Assembly: GCF_051860505.1 (NCBI RefSeq)
Contig: NZ_JBHYDX010000010.1
Coordinates: forward strand, 62,001 to 126,000
Reading direction: 5' to 3'
Source of the DNA: Pannonibacter sp051860505
GTDB taxonomy: Bacteria; Pseudomonadota; Alphaproteobacteria; Rhizobiales; Stappiaceae
Length of the DNA: 64,000 nucleotides
A program made the translations under genes and the position numbers. Each line of letters begins with the position of its first letter. The first letter of the stretch is position 1. This document shows positions 36,713-46,612 of the stretch, piece after piece. The notes under the pieces are model-generated. The model made no database searches, was not told the DNA's origin, and was given only the letters and a program-made list of their open reading frames with translations.

Positions 36713-39145
36713 TTACTTCGCCGCCACCATCACCTCGGCTGGACCGCTGACCGCCTTGTTCCCCAGCGGGTCCTCGGTCACGTCGCCGGAAATGGGCGGC
36801 AGGTCGAGGATTTCGTGGAACTTCTGCAGCATCTCCAGCGTGTGCGGGGCCATTTCATCAATAGCGCCGGGCACATACTGCACGACACGTGCGGCCAGAT
36901 CGCGCTCCTCGCGGGTTTTCAGGAGCTTCGGCAGGGCTGCAAGCGCCCCATGGCGGTCAAACTCCACGATCAGCGTCTGCTCGTGGATGATGATCGCCCG
37001 TTCTTCGGCACTCAGCGAAGCAAAAGGCTCGTCCTCGGTCAGGATATGCGCTGACCGCTCCAGCCGGTCGCGGCGCACATTGCCGCGCGATTCCGCCAGC
37101 AGCACGAGCATCCGGATCACGGCCTCCACGAAGCCGCCCTCCTCCACGCGGCGCAGGGCCGACTGCACGACCGGCAGGGCCCTGAGTTCGTCCGTACGCT
37201 TCAGTGTGCGCGGACGCACATGCCCGCGACCATACCAGCGCGCCCAGGGTGTGCCCCAGATGCCAAAGAACGCCATCTCGTACCAGGTGTCGCGCAGGTC
37301 GCGGACCATGTCGATGGATTGTTCGATCAGGTCAGCGCTCAGCCGTTCCAACTCGATCAAGGGATTGCTGGCCGGTGCCGGCGCGCGTTCCGCCTTAACC
37401 TTGTCCGCCATATGGGACAATGGCTGCACGAGCGGGTTCTTGCTCGAGAACATGGCCCGCTGCACCCGCAACGGGTGCATCACGCGGCCAGCCTCTGCGC
37501 TCGCTTCGGTCACACCTGCCTGCACGAAGGGACGGATCACCGTGTCATAGACCTCGGCCTGCTGCTCCGACCACCGGGCGACGGCTGCAAACGGCGTCTC
37601 GTCATCGCGGCCATCATCCAGAGCCAGGATATCGTCCAGCGTCCGCTCGTGGAACGAGACGGTGAAGGTGCGGTTCAGAACATCGCCGGTATAGTTGTCG
37701 ATCTTCATCTCGTAGAGACCGGGCGCCAGCGCCTCGATGGTCTTCATCGTCGAAGCCATCTCGCTGTGCTCTTTCTTGGCAATCGACGAGGAGACGAAGA
37801 TGCCGAGATGCCCGACCTGGTCATGCACCATGTAGAGGATGCGCTGGCCGCGGATCTGGATCTCGCTGACGTCCGAATAGGTGTCGATGATCCAGTTCAG
37901 CGCCTGCTGCGGCGGCGTGATGTTGTCACCATGGCTGGCGAAGACGATGATCGGCGCGCGGATAGACTTCAGGTCCACATTGCGGCCCGGCTCCAGCCGC
38001 GCCTCGTTGCGCGCCAGCCGGTTGCCGACGAACAATTGCTCGACGATCCAGCGGATCTCGGCTTCGTTGAGCAGGAAGTAGCCACCCCACCAGGTTTCGA
38101 AATCGAGGAAGCGCGTCGCTTCCGTGTCGATGTTGGCATAGAGGTCGACATATTTGCGGAACAGGGTCCGGGACGGATTGAGCAACTCGAAGTTCGAAAC
38201 GAGATGCGCGCCGTCGAACACGCCATGGCCGATATCAGCCAGGATCATCGGCATCACCGTGCCGCCAAGCACGCCCGCGTTGTAGCGCATCGGGTCCCCG
38301 CCAACGAGGCCAGACCAGGTGTCGACCGGGGCGCCGTTGAGCACGATCGGACCAGTCAGGTCTAAATTGGTTGCCGCCAGCAGCAAGGTTGCCCAGCCGC
38401 CCTGGCAATTGCCGATGACGACAGGACGCAGTGCGTTGGGATGGCGGCGGGTGACCTCGCGCACGAACTCCGCTTCGGCCCGTGTCACGTCGGCCAGCGT
38501 CTGGCCCTTTTCCGGCGCGCGGCGGAAGGCGACGAAATAGACCGGATAGCCTTCCTTCAGCGCCACCCCGACCTGGCTGTCGGTCTTGAAGCCGCCGATG
38601 CCAGCGCCGTGGCCGGCGCGCGGGTCGATGATGATGTAGGGCCGCTTGTCCGGATCGATGGTCACGCCAGCCGGGGGCAGGATGCGCAGCAGCATGTAGT
38701 TGCAGGGATGCGGCAGGTCCTTGCCGTCGACGATGACCTCATGGTCATAGATCAGCACCGGCGGACAGCCTTCGGCCTCGTGCTTCAGGAAGATGTCACC
38801 GCGCTGGCGCAGCGTGTCGAGCGTCAGCACCATGCGCTGGCCCGCATCCGTGACATAGGCCTTCACGTCTTCGGCCAGCGTTCCCTCGGCCTGGCGGGCG
38901 GTCAGGTCTGTCGCCAGCTTGGTGAGGTTGTCGAGGCTCTTGCGGGTGCGGGCATTGTGCGTGCGCGCCATCGCGTCCAGATGGCGCGACGTGCCGCGCA
39001 GCATCATCTCGCTCATGGCGGAAAATTCGGCAAACTGGGCGGTGAACACCTTCATCCGTTCGCTCGGCGACCAGGCGGTCGCATCCTGCAGGGACTTCAG
39101 CAGATCGCCGTTCGGTGTATTCAGGGCATCGAAAATGTTGCTCAT
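36713..39145 (-). CDS. DUF3141 protein, PHA-synthase-like alpha/beta hydrolase
   Basis: An 810-residue protein. The N-terminal ~115 residues are helical and phasin-like. The alpha/beta domain follows, with IIIDPRAGHGAGIGGFK and a nucleophile elbow GNCQGG (residues 245-250). There Cys247 replaces the usual Ser, exactly as in polyhydroxyalkanoate synthases, and FASHGDNITPP and DQVGHLGIF supply the acid and His. Such genes often sit beside fabI-like, acetate kinase and phosphotransacetylase genes. Here only fabI is next to it, 11 bases upstream, so they form one operon. Start ATG 39145 has AAGGGA upstream. Its activity is not established. Confidence 0.85.
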   Translation of the reverse strand: MSNIFDALNTPNGDLLKSLQDATAWSPSERMKVFTAQFAEFSAMSEMMLRGTSRHLDAMARTHNARTRKSLDNLTKLATDLTARQAEGTLAEDVKAYVTDAGQRMVLTLDTLRQRGDIFLKHEAEGCPPVLIYDHEVIVDGKDLPHPCNYMLLRILPPAGVTIDPDKRPYIIIDPRAGHGAGIGGFKTDSQVGVALKEGYPVYFVAFRRAPEKGQTLADVTRAEAEFVREVTRRHPNALRPVVIGNCQGGWATLLLAATNLDLTGPIVLNGAPVDTWSGLVGGDPMRYNAGVLGGTVMPMILADIGHGVFDGAHLVSNFELLNPSRTLFRKYVDLYANIDTEATRFLDFETWWGGYFLLNEAEIRWIVEQLFVGNRLARNEARLEPGRNVDLKSIRAPIIVFASHGDNITPPQQALNWIIDTYSDVSEIQIRGQRILYMVHDQVGHLGIFVSSSIAKKEHSEMASTMKTIEALAPGLYEMKIDNYTGDVLNRTFTVSFHERTLDDILALDDGRDDETPFAAVARWSEQQAEVYDTVIRPFVQAGVTEASAEAGRVMHPLRVQRAMFSSKNPLVQPLSHMADKVKAERAPAPASNPLIELERLSADLIEQSIDMVRDLRDTWYEMAFFGIWGTPWARWYGRGHVRPRTLKRTDELRALPVVQSALRRVEEGGFVEAVIRMLVLLAESRGNVRRDRLERSAHILTEDEPFASLSAEERAIIIHEQTLIVEFDRHGALAALPKLLKTREERDLAARVVQYVPGAIDEMAPHTLEMLQKFHEILDLPPISGDVTEDPLGNKAVSGPAEVMVAAK

Positions 39146-39156
39146 GGGAGTTCCCT

Positions 39157-39921
39157 TCAGCCGATGATGCTGTAGCCGCCGTCGATGGCATGGACGCCGC
39201 CCGTGACGTTGGCGGCCTCACGGCTGGCGAGGAAGGCGGCATAGGCGCCGACGTCCTCGATGGTGGCCAGCAGATGCGTCGGCGCACGTTCGGCCGCCGC
39301 GTTGAGCAATTCGTCAAACTCCGCAATGCCCGAGGCTGCGCGGGTCTTCAGCGGTCCGGGCGACAGGGCATGAACCGAAATCCGCTTCGGGCCCAGTTCC
39401 GCCGCCGCATAGCGGGTCACGGCTTCAAGCGCTGCCTTCACCGGTCCCATGATGTTGTAATGTTCGACCACCTTTTCCGCGCCATAGAAGGATACGGTCA
39501 TGCAGGTGCCGCCAACTGCCATCAACGGTTCGGACTTGCGGATGAGGCGCAGGAAGGAATGGACCGAGATGTCCATTGCCTCGGCAAAGCCGGCGGCCGA
39601 GCAATCAACCACCCGGCCGTGCAGGTCTTCCTTCGGGCAGAAGGCGATCGAATGGACCAGTGTGTCAAGACGGCCCCAGCGGCTGGCGATTTCGCCGAAC
39701 AACGCATCGGTGTCGTCGCTGCTGCGCACATCCAGCGGCGCGATGATTTCGGCGCCAAGGGCTTCCGCCAGCGGCCGCACATGCGGCTCGGCCTTGGCGT
39801 TCAGGTAGGTAATGGCCAGATCCGCGCCCTGGCGGCGCAATGCCGCGGCAATTCCGTAGGCGATGGACTGGTCGTTGGCGACGCCGACAATCAGCGCCTT
39901 CTGACCGGTGAGATCAAACAT
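39157..39921 (-). CDS. Enoyl-ACP reductase paralogue, FabI type (SDR)
   Basis: A 254-residue SDR-fold reductase starting at ATG 39921, with AGGGGA 9 bases upstream; a GTG three codons earlier is too close to that site. The FabI-type cofactor site is LIVGVANDQSIAYGIA. The active-site segment FYGAEKVVEHYNIMGPVKAA retains the catalytic Tyr and Lys spaced by seven. The position equivalent to Tyr146 of E. coli FabI is Phe, with Tyr next to it. Pairing with DUF3141 in an operon suggests a specialised role, perhaps in polyester or short-chain metabolism, rather than the main fatty-acid reductase. Confidence 0.85.
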   Translation of the reverse strand: MFDLTGQKALIVGVANDQSIAYGIAAALRRQGADLAITYLNAKAEPHVRPLAEALGAEIIAPLDVRSSDDTDALFGEIASRWGRLDTLVHSIAFCPKEDLHGRVVDCSAAGFAEAMDISVHSFLRLIRKSEPLMAVGGTCMTVSFYGAEKVVEHYNIMGPVKAALEAVTRYAAAELGPKRISVHALSPGPLKTRAASGIAEFDELLNAAAERAPTHLLATIEDVGAYAAFLASREAANVTGGVHAIDGGYSIIG

Positions 39922-40056
39922 CTCAGGCACTCCCCTGGGTCGGACCGGACGATCCGAGCAGAGGAGAGCTTATTGCACCGCAGCAACCGGTTTGTGACGA
40001 TTTGCCCTTATGCGCATTTCACCGGAGGCGCGGCTGGCAGCATCATACAATTCGGC

Positions 40057-40128
40057 GTCATCCCGGGCGAAGCGCAGCGGAGACCTGAGACCGGAGAGCC
40101 ACTGCGCCCTGTGCAGCGCTGATCGGGG
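40057..40128. repeat. Half copy of the 128-bp palindromic element
   Basis: GTCATCCCGGGCG through GGAGACC and CCGGAGAGCC matches the reverse complement of the right arm of the copies at 3632 and 25209. The other arm is absent, so this is a truncated or solo arm. It lies between the fabI paralogue and copy B of the composite element. Confidence 0.65.
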
Positions 40129-40159
40129 ATCACAGGAGCAAAGTACGGGGCGCACTCCG

Positions 40160-40333
40160 CCTCTCTGCTCCCCTCCCCCTCGTGGGGAGGGGTAAGGGGT
40201 GGGGGGCTCGGGAGGCCGTTAGGTCGTAGGGGTCTGATGAAAGCCTAGTCAGGAAAGCAAGTATCCTGGTTTCGAGTCCCGCCCCTACCCCCAAACCCCT
40301 CCCCCACGAGGGGGAGGGGCGCTGAGAGGCCTC
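40160..40333. repeat. Composite palindromic intergenic element, copy B (inverted relative to copy A)
   Basis: CTCCCCTCCCCCTCGTGGGG followed by TAAGGGGTGGGG forms the left unit. CCCCTACCCCCAAACCCC and CACGAGGGGGAGGGG form the right unit. Read in reverse complement the order and spacers match copy A (36469-36640), including parts of the central spacer (for example AACGGC-CCCG-CCCCCC blocks). With copy 40057 it accounts for the 39922-40372 gap; I see no gene there. Confidence 0.8.
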
Positions 40334-40372
40334 AATTTCCATCTGGCACCCTATGCGACTGCCCCGCGTGCC

Positions 40373-42466
40373 TCACCCCGCGAAGCTGCCGCCTTCTGCG
40401 GCCAGCCGCTCCAGCAGCGCCGCCGGCTTGAACTCCGCCCGGCCGCTTTGCTCGAAGCGGGCCTGCAAGCCGTCGCGGATCTTGGCAAGGCCGATGCTGC
40501 CGGCCGTGTGCATCGGGCCGCCGCGCCAGGCCGGGAAGCCGTAGCCGAAGATCCAGATCACATCGATGTCGCCGGGCCGCTGGGCGATGCCCTCTTCCAG
40601 AATGCGCGCGCCCTCGTTGATCATCGGATAGAGCAACCGCTCGACGATCTCCGCAGCAGGGATGCTGCGCCGGATGATGCCCTCGCGCGCGGCAATCGCC
40701 TTGGCGAGGTCCTCGACCTCGCTGTCGGCCAGCGGCTTGCGCTCGCCCGGCTCGTAGCGGTAGAAGCCGCGCCCGGTCTTCTGGCCGAAGCGGCCCTGTT
40801 CGCACAGGTGATCGGCGATCTCTGCCGTCTGGCCGAGCGCCTTGCGGGCGCGCCAGGAAATGTCGAGGCCGGCGAGATCCAGCATGGCAAACGGACCCAT
40901 CGGGAAGCCGAAGCCGCTCCAGGCCGCGTCCACCTCGGCCGGGCTCGCGCCCTCGACCAGCAGCGCCTCCAGATCGTTGCGCTGCGCCCTGAGGATGCGG
41001 TTGCCGACGAAGCCGTTGCAGACGCCGACCACCACCGGGATCTTGCCGAGTTTGCGGCCCACCTCGACGGCGGCCAGCAGCACGTCCGGTGCCGTCTGCT
41101 GCGCCCGCACCACCTCCAGCAGCTTCATGATGTTGGCCGGCGAGAAGAAGTGCATGCCGACCACCGCCTCGGGACGCGATGTTGCCGAAGCAATCTCGTT
41201 CACGTCGAGATAGGAGGTGTTGGTCGCCAGGATCGCGTTCGGTCCGGCCAGCCGGTCGAGGTCAGCCATCAGCGTCTTCTTCACGCCCATGTCCTCGAAC
41301 ACTGCCTCGACGATGAGATCGACATCTGCAACGGAGGCAAGATCAAGCGAGCCGGTGATGCGCGCAAGTCGCTCGGCCTTCTCGGCCTCGCTCATCCGGC
41401 CGCGCGCGACGGTAGAGGCATAGTTCTTGTCGATGTTGCCCTGCCCGCGCGCCAGCGCCTCGGCGCTGGTCTCGATCAGGGTCACCGGATAGCCCGCATT
41501 GGCAAAGGCCATGGCAATGCCGCCGCCCATGGTGCCGGCGCCGATCACCGCAACCGAGCGCACCGGACGGGCTGCCGCATCGGCCGGCAGGCCGTCGATC
41601 TTGGCCGCCGCTTTTTCGGCGAAGAAGGCATGGCGCAGCGCCTTCGACTGGTCACCAGTCACCAGCGACAGGAATGCGGCACGCTCCGCCTTCATGCCCG
41701 CCTCGAAGTCGAGATCCAGACTGTTGCGCACGGCCGCGACGCAAGCCGCCGGGGCTTCCGCCCCGCGCGCGCCCTTCAGCACCTCGGCTGCTGCTGCCTC
41801 GAACGCGTCGCGCCCGGCCCGCGCCGCCTCCAGCCGCTCTGCGTCCCTGGAGAGCCCCACCGGCGCCACGCCGGAGGCAATCATCTGCCGCGCCAGGGTC
41901 TTGGCCGCAGCCACCACATCCTCGGCCACCTCGGTGACGATGCCGAGCCTCAGGGCTTCCACGCCGCCCACCGGCTCGCCCGAGACGATCAGCTTCACCG
42001 CTGCCGCCGGGCCAATCAGGCGTGGCAGGCGCTGGGTGCCGCCGGCACCGGGGATCAGCCCGAGCTTCACCTCCGGCAGACCCATCTTCGCGGAGGGTGC
42101 GGCGACGCGGGCGTGGGCGCCAAGCGCCACTTCCAGCCCGCCGCCCAGCGCCGGTCCGTGGATCGCGGCAACAACCGGCTTCGGGCAGGCCTCGATGGTG
42201 GCAATAACATCAGGCAGGAACGGCTCGCGCGGCGGCTTGCCGAATTCGGTGATGTCAGCTCCGGCGCAGAAGCCACGTCCGGCGCCAGTCATCACGATGC
42301 CTTTAACCGCCGGGTCGGCTGCGGCCTCCGCAAGCGCTGCGACAATTCCGGCCCTGAGCGCCGTGCTCAGCGCGTTCACGGGCGGATTGTTCAGCGTCAC
42401 AAGGGTGAGATCGCCGTCGCGCGTCAGGGTCACGACTTCACTGGCAGCGCTGTGGTGCTCGGTCAT
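40373..42466 (-). CDS. fadJ: Bifunctional enoyl-CoA hydratase / 3-hydroxyacyl-CoA dehydrogenase (FadJ/FadB type)
   Basis: A roughly 697-residue beta-oxidation enzyme. The N-terminal crotonase domain (to about residue 190) has NNPPVNALS and TGAGRGFCAGADITEFG, with the oxyanion-hole residues. The later GALGGGLEVALGAHARV and PEVKLGLIPGAGGTQRLPRL hold the catalytic glutamate. The NAD-binding domain starts at VAVIGAGTMGGGIAMAFANAGY, followed by the dehydrogenase domain with HFFSPANIMKLLEVV. It hydrates enoyl-CoA and oxidises the 3-hydroxy product. I place the start at ATG 42466; ATG 42475 and GTG 42502 are possible. No fadI thiolase is adjacent. Confidence 0.9.
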   Translation of the reverse strand: MTEHHSAASEVVTLTRDGDLTLVTLNNPPVNALSTALRAGIVAALAEAAADPAVKGIVMTGAGRGFCAGADITEFGKPPREPFLPDVIATIEACPKPVVAAIHGPALGGGLEVALGAHARVAAPSAKMGLPEVKLGLIPGAGGTQRLPRLIGPAAAVKLIVSGEPVGGVEALRLGIVTEVAEDVVAAAKTLARQMIASGVAPVGLSRDAERLEAARAGRDAFEAAAAEVLKGARGAEAPAACVAAVRNSLDLDFEAGMKAERAAFLSLVTGDQSKALRHAFFAEKAAAKIDGLPADAAARPVRSVAVIGAGTMGGGIAMAFANAGYPVTLIETSAEALARGQGNIDKNYASTVARGRMSEAEKAERLARITGSLDLASVADVDLIVEAVFEDMGVKKTLMADLDRLAGPNAILATNTSYLDVNEIASATSRPEAVVGMHFFSPANIMKLLEVVRAQQTAPDVLLAAVEVGRKLGKIPVVVGVCNGFVGNRILRAQRNDLEALLVEGASPAEVDAAWSGFGFPMGPFAMLDLAGLDISWRARKALGQTAEIADHLCEQGRFGQKTGRGFYRYEPGERKPLADSEVEDLAKAIAAREGIIRRSIPAAEIVERLLYPMINEGARILEEGIAQRPGDIDVIWIFGYGFPAWRGGPMHTAGSIGLAKIRDGLQARFEQSGRAEFKPAALLERLAAEGGSFAG

Positions 42467-42628
42467 CGGCGTCATCTCTCCCGGCAGAACCCTCAGCCTC
42501 ACCGCAGAAGGTTTAAGTTTAAAATATTTTCTGCACGCTAGGGAGAGCCGGTTGGCCTGTCAACCGGCTGTCAACCCAGACTGCAGGACAAATTCATAAA
42601 CCGACCGGACGGACAATTCCAGTAGCTG

Positions 42629-45364
42629 TCAGACGGATGCGCCGGAATGGTGCTCCTCCCCTTCCCGCGCAAGCTGGCTGCGTTGCGGGAGCAGCGCAAA
42701 ACGGATCTGCTTCTCCAGTTCTACCAGGGTAAACAGGGCAACGCCGATGCCGACCACCAGCAGGCCATCGGCAAGCGGCACCGCCGTGGTCCCGAAGATT
42801 GCCTGCAGCGGTGGGAGATAGGTAATCGCGAACTGGGCCAGCGTGACGAGACCAATCGTCACCCAGATAACCCTGGTTCCCCGGATCGCCGTCCAGGTCA
42901 GCGAGGTGCCATGCAGGTTTCGCACATTGAACAGGTGGAACACTTCCATCGCCACTAGCGCATTGACCGCCAGCGTGCGGGCGAGGTCGACCGAATAGCC
43001 TTGCTGTATGGCATAGGTGAAGATGCCGAACACCCCAGCCAGCATCAGGCCAGAGACAAACACGATGTGCCAGACCAGGCGGCCATTGATGATCGGCTCG
43101 TGGCGTGGCCGTGGTGGCCGGGCCATGGTCCCCGCTTCGGTCGGCTCGAAGGCTAGAGCCAGCCCCAGCGTCACGGCGGTGACCAGGTTAACCCACAGCA
43201 CCTGAACCGGCGTCACCGGCAGGGTCAGACCAGCCAGGATCGCCAGAACAATGGTCAGCGCTTCGCCCGTGCTGGTCGGCAGGTTCCAGGCAATCACCTT
43301 CTTGATGTTGTCATAGACGGTGCGCCCCTCGCGCACAGCCGCAACGATCGAGGCGAAGTTGTCGTCGGCAAGCACCAGTTCGGCCGCCTCGCGCGTCGCC
43401 TCGCTGCCCTTCTGCCCCATGGCGATCCCGGCATCTGCGCGCTTCAGCGCCGGGGCATCATTGACACCGTCACCGGTCATGGCCACGGTCAATCCATGCG
43501 CCTGCAGCGCCTTGACGAGGGCCAGCTTGTGTCCCGGGCTTGTGCGGGCAAACACGTCCGTCTCCAGAACCGCTGCGGCAATTTCGGCCTCAGACATGCG
43601 GTCGAGATCGGCCCCGGTCAGCACCCGTTCCGGCTGCGCCAGCCCGACCTGCCGACCAATCGCCGCCGCCGTCACCGCATGGTCGCCGGTGATCATCTTG
43701 ACGGCAATGCCGGCTGCCCGGCATTCCGCAACGGCGGCCACGGCCTCCGCCCGCGGCGGATCGATCATGCCGACCAGCCCGATCAGATGGACATCATCCA
43801 ACAGGTCCGCATGGTCGAGAACCGTGGCCCCGCCCAGACTGCGCCGCTGGGCCAGGGCCAGCACCCGCTCTCCACGCGCGGCAAAGGCTTCCGCCACCTG
43901 ATGCCAATGAGCTGTGTCGAGCGGCATCGGCAGACCCTCAGCGGTCAGTTCCCCGGCGCAGAGCGCCAGCACAGCCTCAGGCGCCCCTTTCAGATGGATG
44001 ACCGACGTCCCCTCCGGCGACCGGTTCAGCGCAGCCATATAGCGATGGCGGGCATCAAACGGGATCACCCGCATCCGGGTCCAGCCATCCTGCCGCGCCG
44101 CCGGTTCCAGTCCGGCCTTGCCGGCGAACGCCAGCAGGGCGCCTTCCATCGGATCGCCCTCGACACGCCAGACGCCATCGACCTCACGGATGGCCGCATC
44201 ATTGCAAAGGGCCGCCGCTTCGGCCAGGTCATGCAGCAACGGCTGCTCCTGAACGACCGTGTCTGTGCCCCAGGCCCGGACAGCGCCTGCGGGCGCGAAG
44301 CCGTCCCCGTCAAGGCTGAACAACTCGCGGCCCACGGCGACGCTCGCCACCATCATCTCGTTGCGCGTCAGCGTACCGGTCTTGTCCGTGCAGATGACCG
44401 AGACAGCGCCCAGCGTCTCGATGGCGGGCAGGCGGCGGACAATCGCATTGCGCCGCGCCATGGCCTTCACACCAACGGCCAGCGTGATCGTCAGCACCGC
44501 CGGCAGACCTTCCGGGATCGCCGCAACCGACAGGCCGACAACAGCCATGAACAGTTCGGTAAAATCATACCTCAGGACATAAGTCCCAAAGCCGAGGATA
44601 AGCGCGGCGACTGTCAGGATGAACAGGGTCAGCCAGCGCGCGAACAGGTCCATCTGCGCCACCAGCGGTGTCGTCAGCGTCTCGACCGAAGACAGCATCC
44701 GGCTGATCCGACCAATTTCGGACTGCTTGCCCGTCGCCACCACGACGCCACCGGCCGTGCCCTGCGTCACCATCGTGCCGCTGTAGGCCATGCAATTGCG
44801 GTCACCGAGCGGTGCATCCACCGCCACCGATGCAATGCTCTTTTCAACCGGCACGGACTCGCCGGTCAGCAACGCCTCGTCGATCTGCAACCGTCCGGCC
44901 CACAGCAACCGCAGGTCCGCCGGCACCTTGTCACCGGCTTCAAGCAGCACGATGTCGCCGGGCACCAGGGTCTCGCTGGCGACGGTCTGGCGGATGCCGT
45001 CACGCATCACCGAGGCCTTTGGCGCGAGCAGATCGCGGATCGCCGCCATCGCCTGCTCCGCCTTTCCTTCCTGCAGGAAGCCGATGGCCGCATTGACCAC
45101 GACAACGGCCAGGATCACGGCCGAATCGATGAAATGTCCGAGCGCCGCCGTAGTCACTGCCGAGGCGAGCAGCACGTAAATCAGGATATTGTGGAACTGG
45201 GCAAGAAACCGCCGCAGCGCCGAGCGCTGGGGCGCCTGTGGCAAGCGGTTCGGCCCCTGCTCTGCGAGCCGGCGGCTCACGTCCGCTGCCGTGAGGCCCG
45301 CCTCACCGGAGGACAGGTTTTCCAGCACAATAACCGGGGTTTCGGAATGGGCAGCAAGGGTCAT
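42629..45364 (-). CDS. P-type cation-transporting ATPase (Ca2+/P2 type)
   Basis: A 911-residue inner-membrane ion pump, starting at ATG 45364 behind GGAAG. The N-terminal cation-ATPase domain is followed by paired membrane helices, the actuator motif LLTGESVPVEKS, the phosphorylation site ICDKTGTLTRNEM and KGAPEAVLALC in the nucleotide domain. The hinge TGDGVNDAPALKRADAGIAMG precedes four to six C-terminal helices. The overall layout and lack of N-terminal heavy-metal domains fit P2-type (Ca2+, or related Na+/K+/Mg2+) pumps. The exact ion is not determined. It is divergent from a YitT gene and monocistronic. Confidence 0.9.
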   Translation of the reverse strand: MTLAAHSETPVIVLENLSSGEAGLTAADVSRRLAEQGPNRLPQAPQRSALRRFLAQFHNILIYVLLASAVTTAALGHFIDSAVILAVVVVNAAIGFLQEGKAEQAMAAIRDLLAPKASVMRDGIRQTVASETLVPGDIVLLEAGDKVPADLRLLWAGRLQIDEALLTGESVPVEKSIASVAVDAPLGDRNCMAYSGTMVTQGTAGGVVVATGKQSEIGRISRMLSSVETLTTPLVAQMDLFARWLTLFILTVAALILGFGTYVLRYDFTELFMAVVGLSVAAIPEGLPAVLTITLAVGVKAMARRNAIVRRLPAIETLGAVSVICTDKTGTLTRNEMMVASVAVGRELFSLDGDGFAPAGAVRAWGTDTVVQEQPLLHDLAEAAALCNDAAIREVDGVWRVEGDPMEGALLAFAGKAGLEPAARQDGWTRMRVIPFDARHRYMAALNRSPEGTSVIHLKGAPEAVLALCAGELTAEGLPMPLDTAHWHQVAEAFAARGERVLALAQRRSLGGATVLDHADLLDDVHLIGLVGMIDPPRAEAVAAVAECRAAGIAVKMITGDHAVTAAAIGRQVGLAQPERVLTGADLDRMSEAEIAAAVLETDVFARTSPGHKLALVKALQAHGLTVAMTGDGVNDAPALKRADAGIAMGQKGSEATREAAELVLADDNFASIVAAVREGRTVYDNIKKVIAWNLPTSTGEALTIVLAILAGLTLPVTPVQVLWVNLVTAVTLGLALAFEPTEAGTMARPPRPRHEPIINGRLVWHIVFVSGLMLAGVFGIFTYAIQQGYSVDLARTLAVNALVAMEVFHLFNVRNLHGTSLTWTAIRGTRVIWVTIGLVTLAQFAITYLPPLQAIFGTTAVPLADGLLVVGIGVALFTLVELEKQIRFALLPQRSQLAREGEEHHSGASV

Positions 45365-45562
45365 TTGGCTTCCGCAACAGTTCAGCCCGGACATCGAACG
45401 CGCGGCCGAACCCTATCAGCCGGACTGTGTCAGGCAAATGTTGCAGCGCACAGCACAAACACGTATGCGGCGCCTTGGCGCTTTTCTTTTGACCCTGGAC
45501 ACGGTTGAAGTCGAGGTTCGGCATCAGATTTTCTGATGCCCTCCGGTCCGGACAGCAGTTGC

Positions 45563-46201
45563 ATGAGTACGCCAAACGAACCCGCCCGCCACGGCTCGCA
45601 TGAGGACGTCTTCGCTCTCGTCATGGGAACGCTGTTCGTCGCCTTCGGGATGCTCATCTGTGCCAAGGCCGAGCTTCTGACCGGCGGCCTCGCGGGCGTT
45701 GCCCTCTTGCTGCAATATGTGACCGGCACGGGGTTCTGGATCTTCTTTGCCCTCGTCAACCTGCCCTTCTTCGTCTTCGCGCCGAAGGTGCTTGGCTGGC
45801 CCTTCACCCTGCGCAGCCTGCTCGCCGTCGCCATGGTGTCCCTGCTGGCCCGGGCGATCTCGTCCTGGATCGTGATCAGCGACATCCATCCGCTGTTTGC
45901 CGCCATCATGGGCGGCGGCCTTACCGGAACCGGGCTCCTGATGCTGTTCCGCCATGGCACGGCGCTCGGCGGCTTCAACATCCTCGTGCTTTACCTGCAG
46001 AACCGGTTCGGCCTGCGCGCCGGCTACGTGCAGATGGCGCTGGACCTCAGCGTCCTTCTCGCCTCCGCCTTTGTCCTGACCCCGGCCAATCTCGCCTGGT
46101 CCGTGCTGACCGGCGTCCTCGTCAATCTGGTCCTCGCCTTCAACCACCGCCCCGGCCGCTACCAGGCAACCACGGGCGCCGGTGTGCGGCGATCAACCTG
46201 A
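45563..46201 (+). CDS. YitT family membrane protein
   Basis: A roughly 212-residue inner-membrane protein with five to six hydrophobic helices (LVMGTLFVAFGMLICAKAEL; LTGGLAGVALLLQYVTG; GGGLTGTGLLMLFRHGTALGG). The HGTALGGFNILVLYLQ stretch resembles the YitT/DUF161 repeat. I choose ATG 45563 (MSTPNEPARHG); ATG 45536 nine codons earlier is also possible, and neither has a clear Shine-Dalgarno. Function of the family is unknown. A tRNA-Phe gene on the other strand lies 118 bases beyond it. Confidence 0.85.
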   Translation: MSTPNEPARHGSHEDVFALVMGTLFVAFGMLICAKAELLTGGLAGVALLLQYVTGTGFWIFFALVNLPFFVFAPKVLGWPFTLRSLLAVAMVSLLARAISSWIVISDIHPLFAAIMGGGLTGTGLLMLFRHGTALGGFNILVLYLQNRFGLRAGYVQMALDLSVLLASAFVLTPANLAWSVLTGVLVNLVLAFNHRPGRYQATTGAGVRRST

Positions 46202-46319
46202 CGGAAGCCTGAAGACGGATAGCGGCCCAGACAACTCCAAAAACGTCAATATCCCCATAGGGTTACAAGACCCGTAAGGACTGATGCAGACTGACAAGGA
46301 TATGTGGGGAAAAGCGAAA

Positions 46320-46395
46320 TGGTGCCCAGAGCCGGAATCGAACCAGCGACACGCGGATTTTCAATCCGCTGCTCTACCAACTGAGCTATCTGGGC
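46320..46395 (-). tRNA. tRNA-Phe (GAA)
   Basis: The minus strand begins GCCCAGATAGCTCAG and ends TCTGGGCACCA, a 7-bp acceptor stem with an encoded CCA. The anticodon loop TTGAAAA flanked by GCGGA/TCCGC gives GAA. The T-arm GCTGG-TTCGATT-CCGGC is intact. The gene is 76 bases. Confidence 0.96.
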
Positions 46396-46612
46396 ACTTT
46401 TCAAGACGCTGTCCGTGGTCGAAACCGCCGGAAGCCCGCGTCTTATAGGAGACAAATTTCTCCTTGTCCAGCACCCCGGCAAAACTTTTCAGCCTGGGGA
46501 AAACTCTTTGGCGACCTCCGTTGCCCGGGGCAATCCTTCCGTCCCATCAAAAGCTTAGGTTAAAAACCGGAACAGGCTCCCATGTCCTGTCCCAGGCCAG
46601 TTTTGGCCCTTG

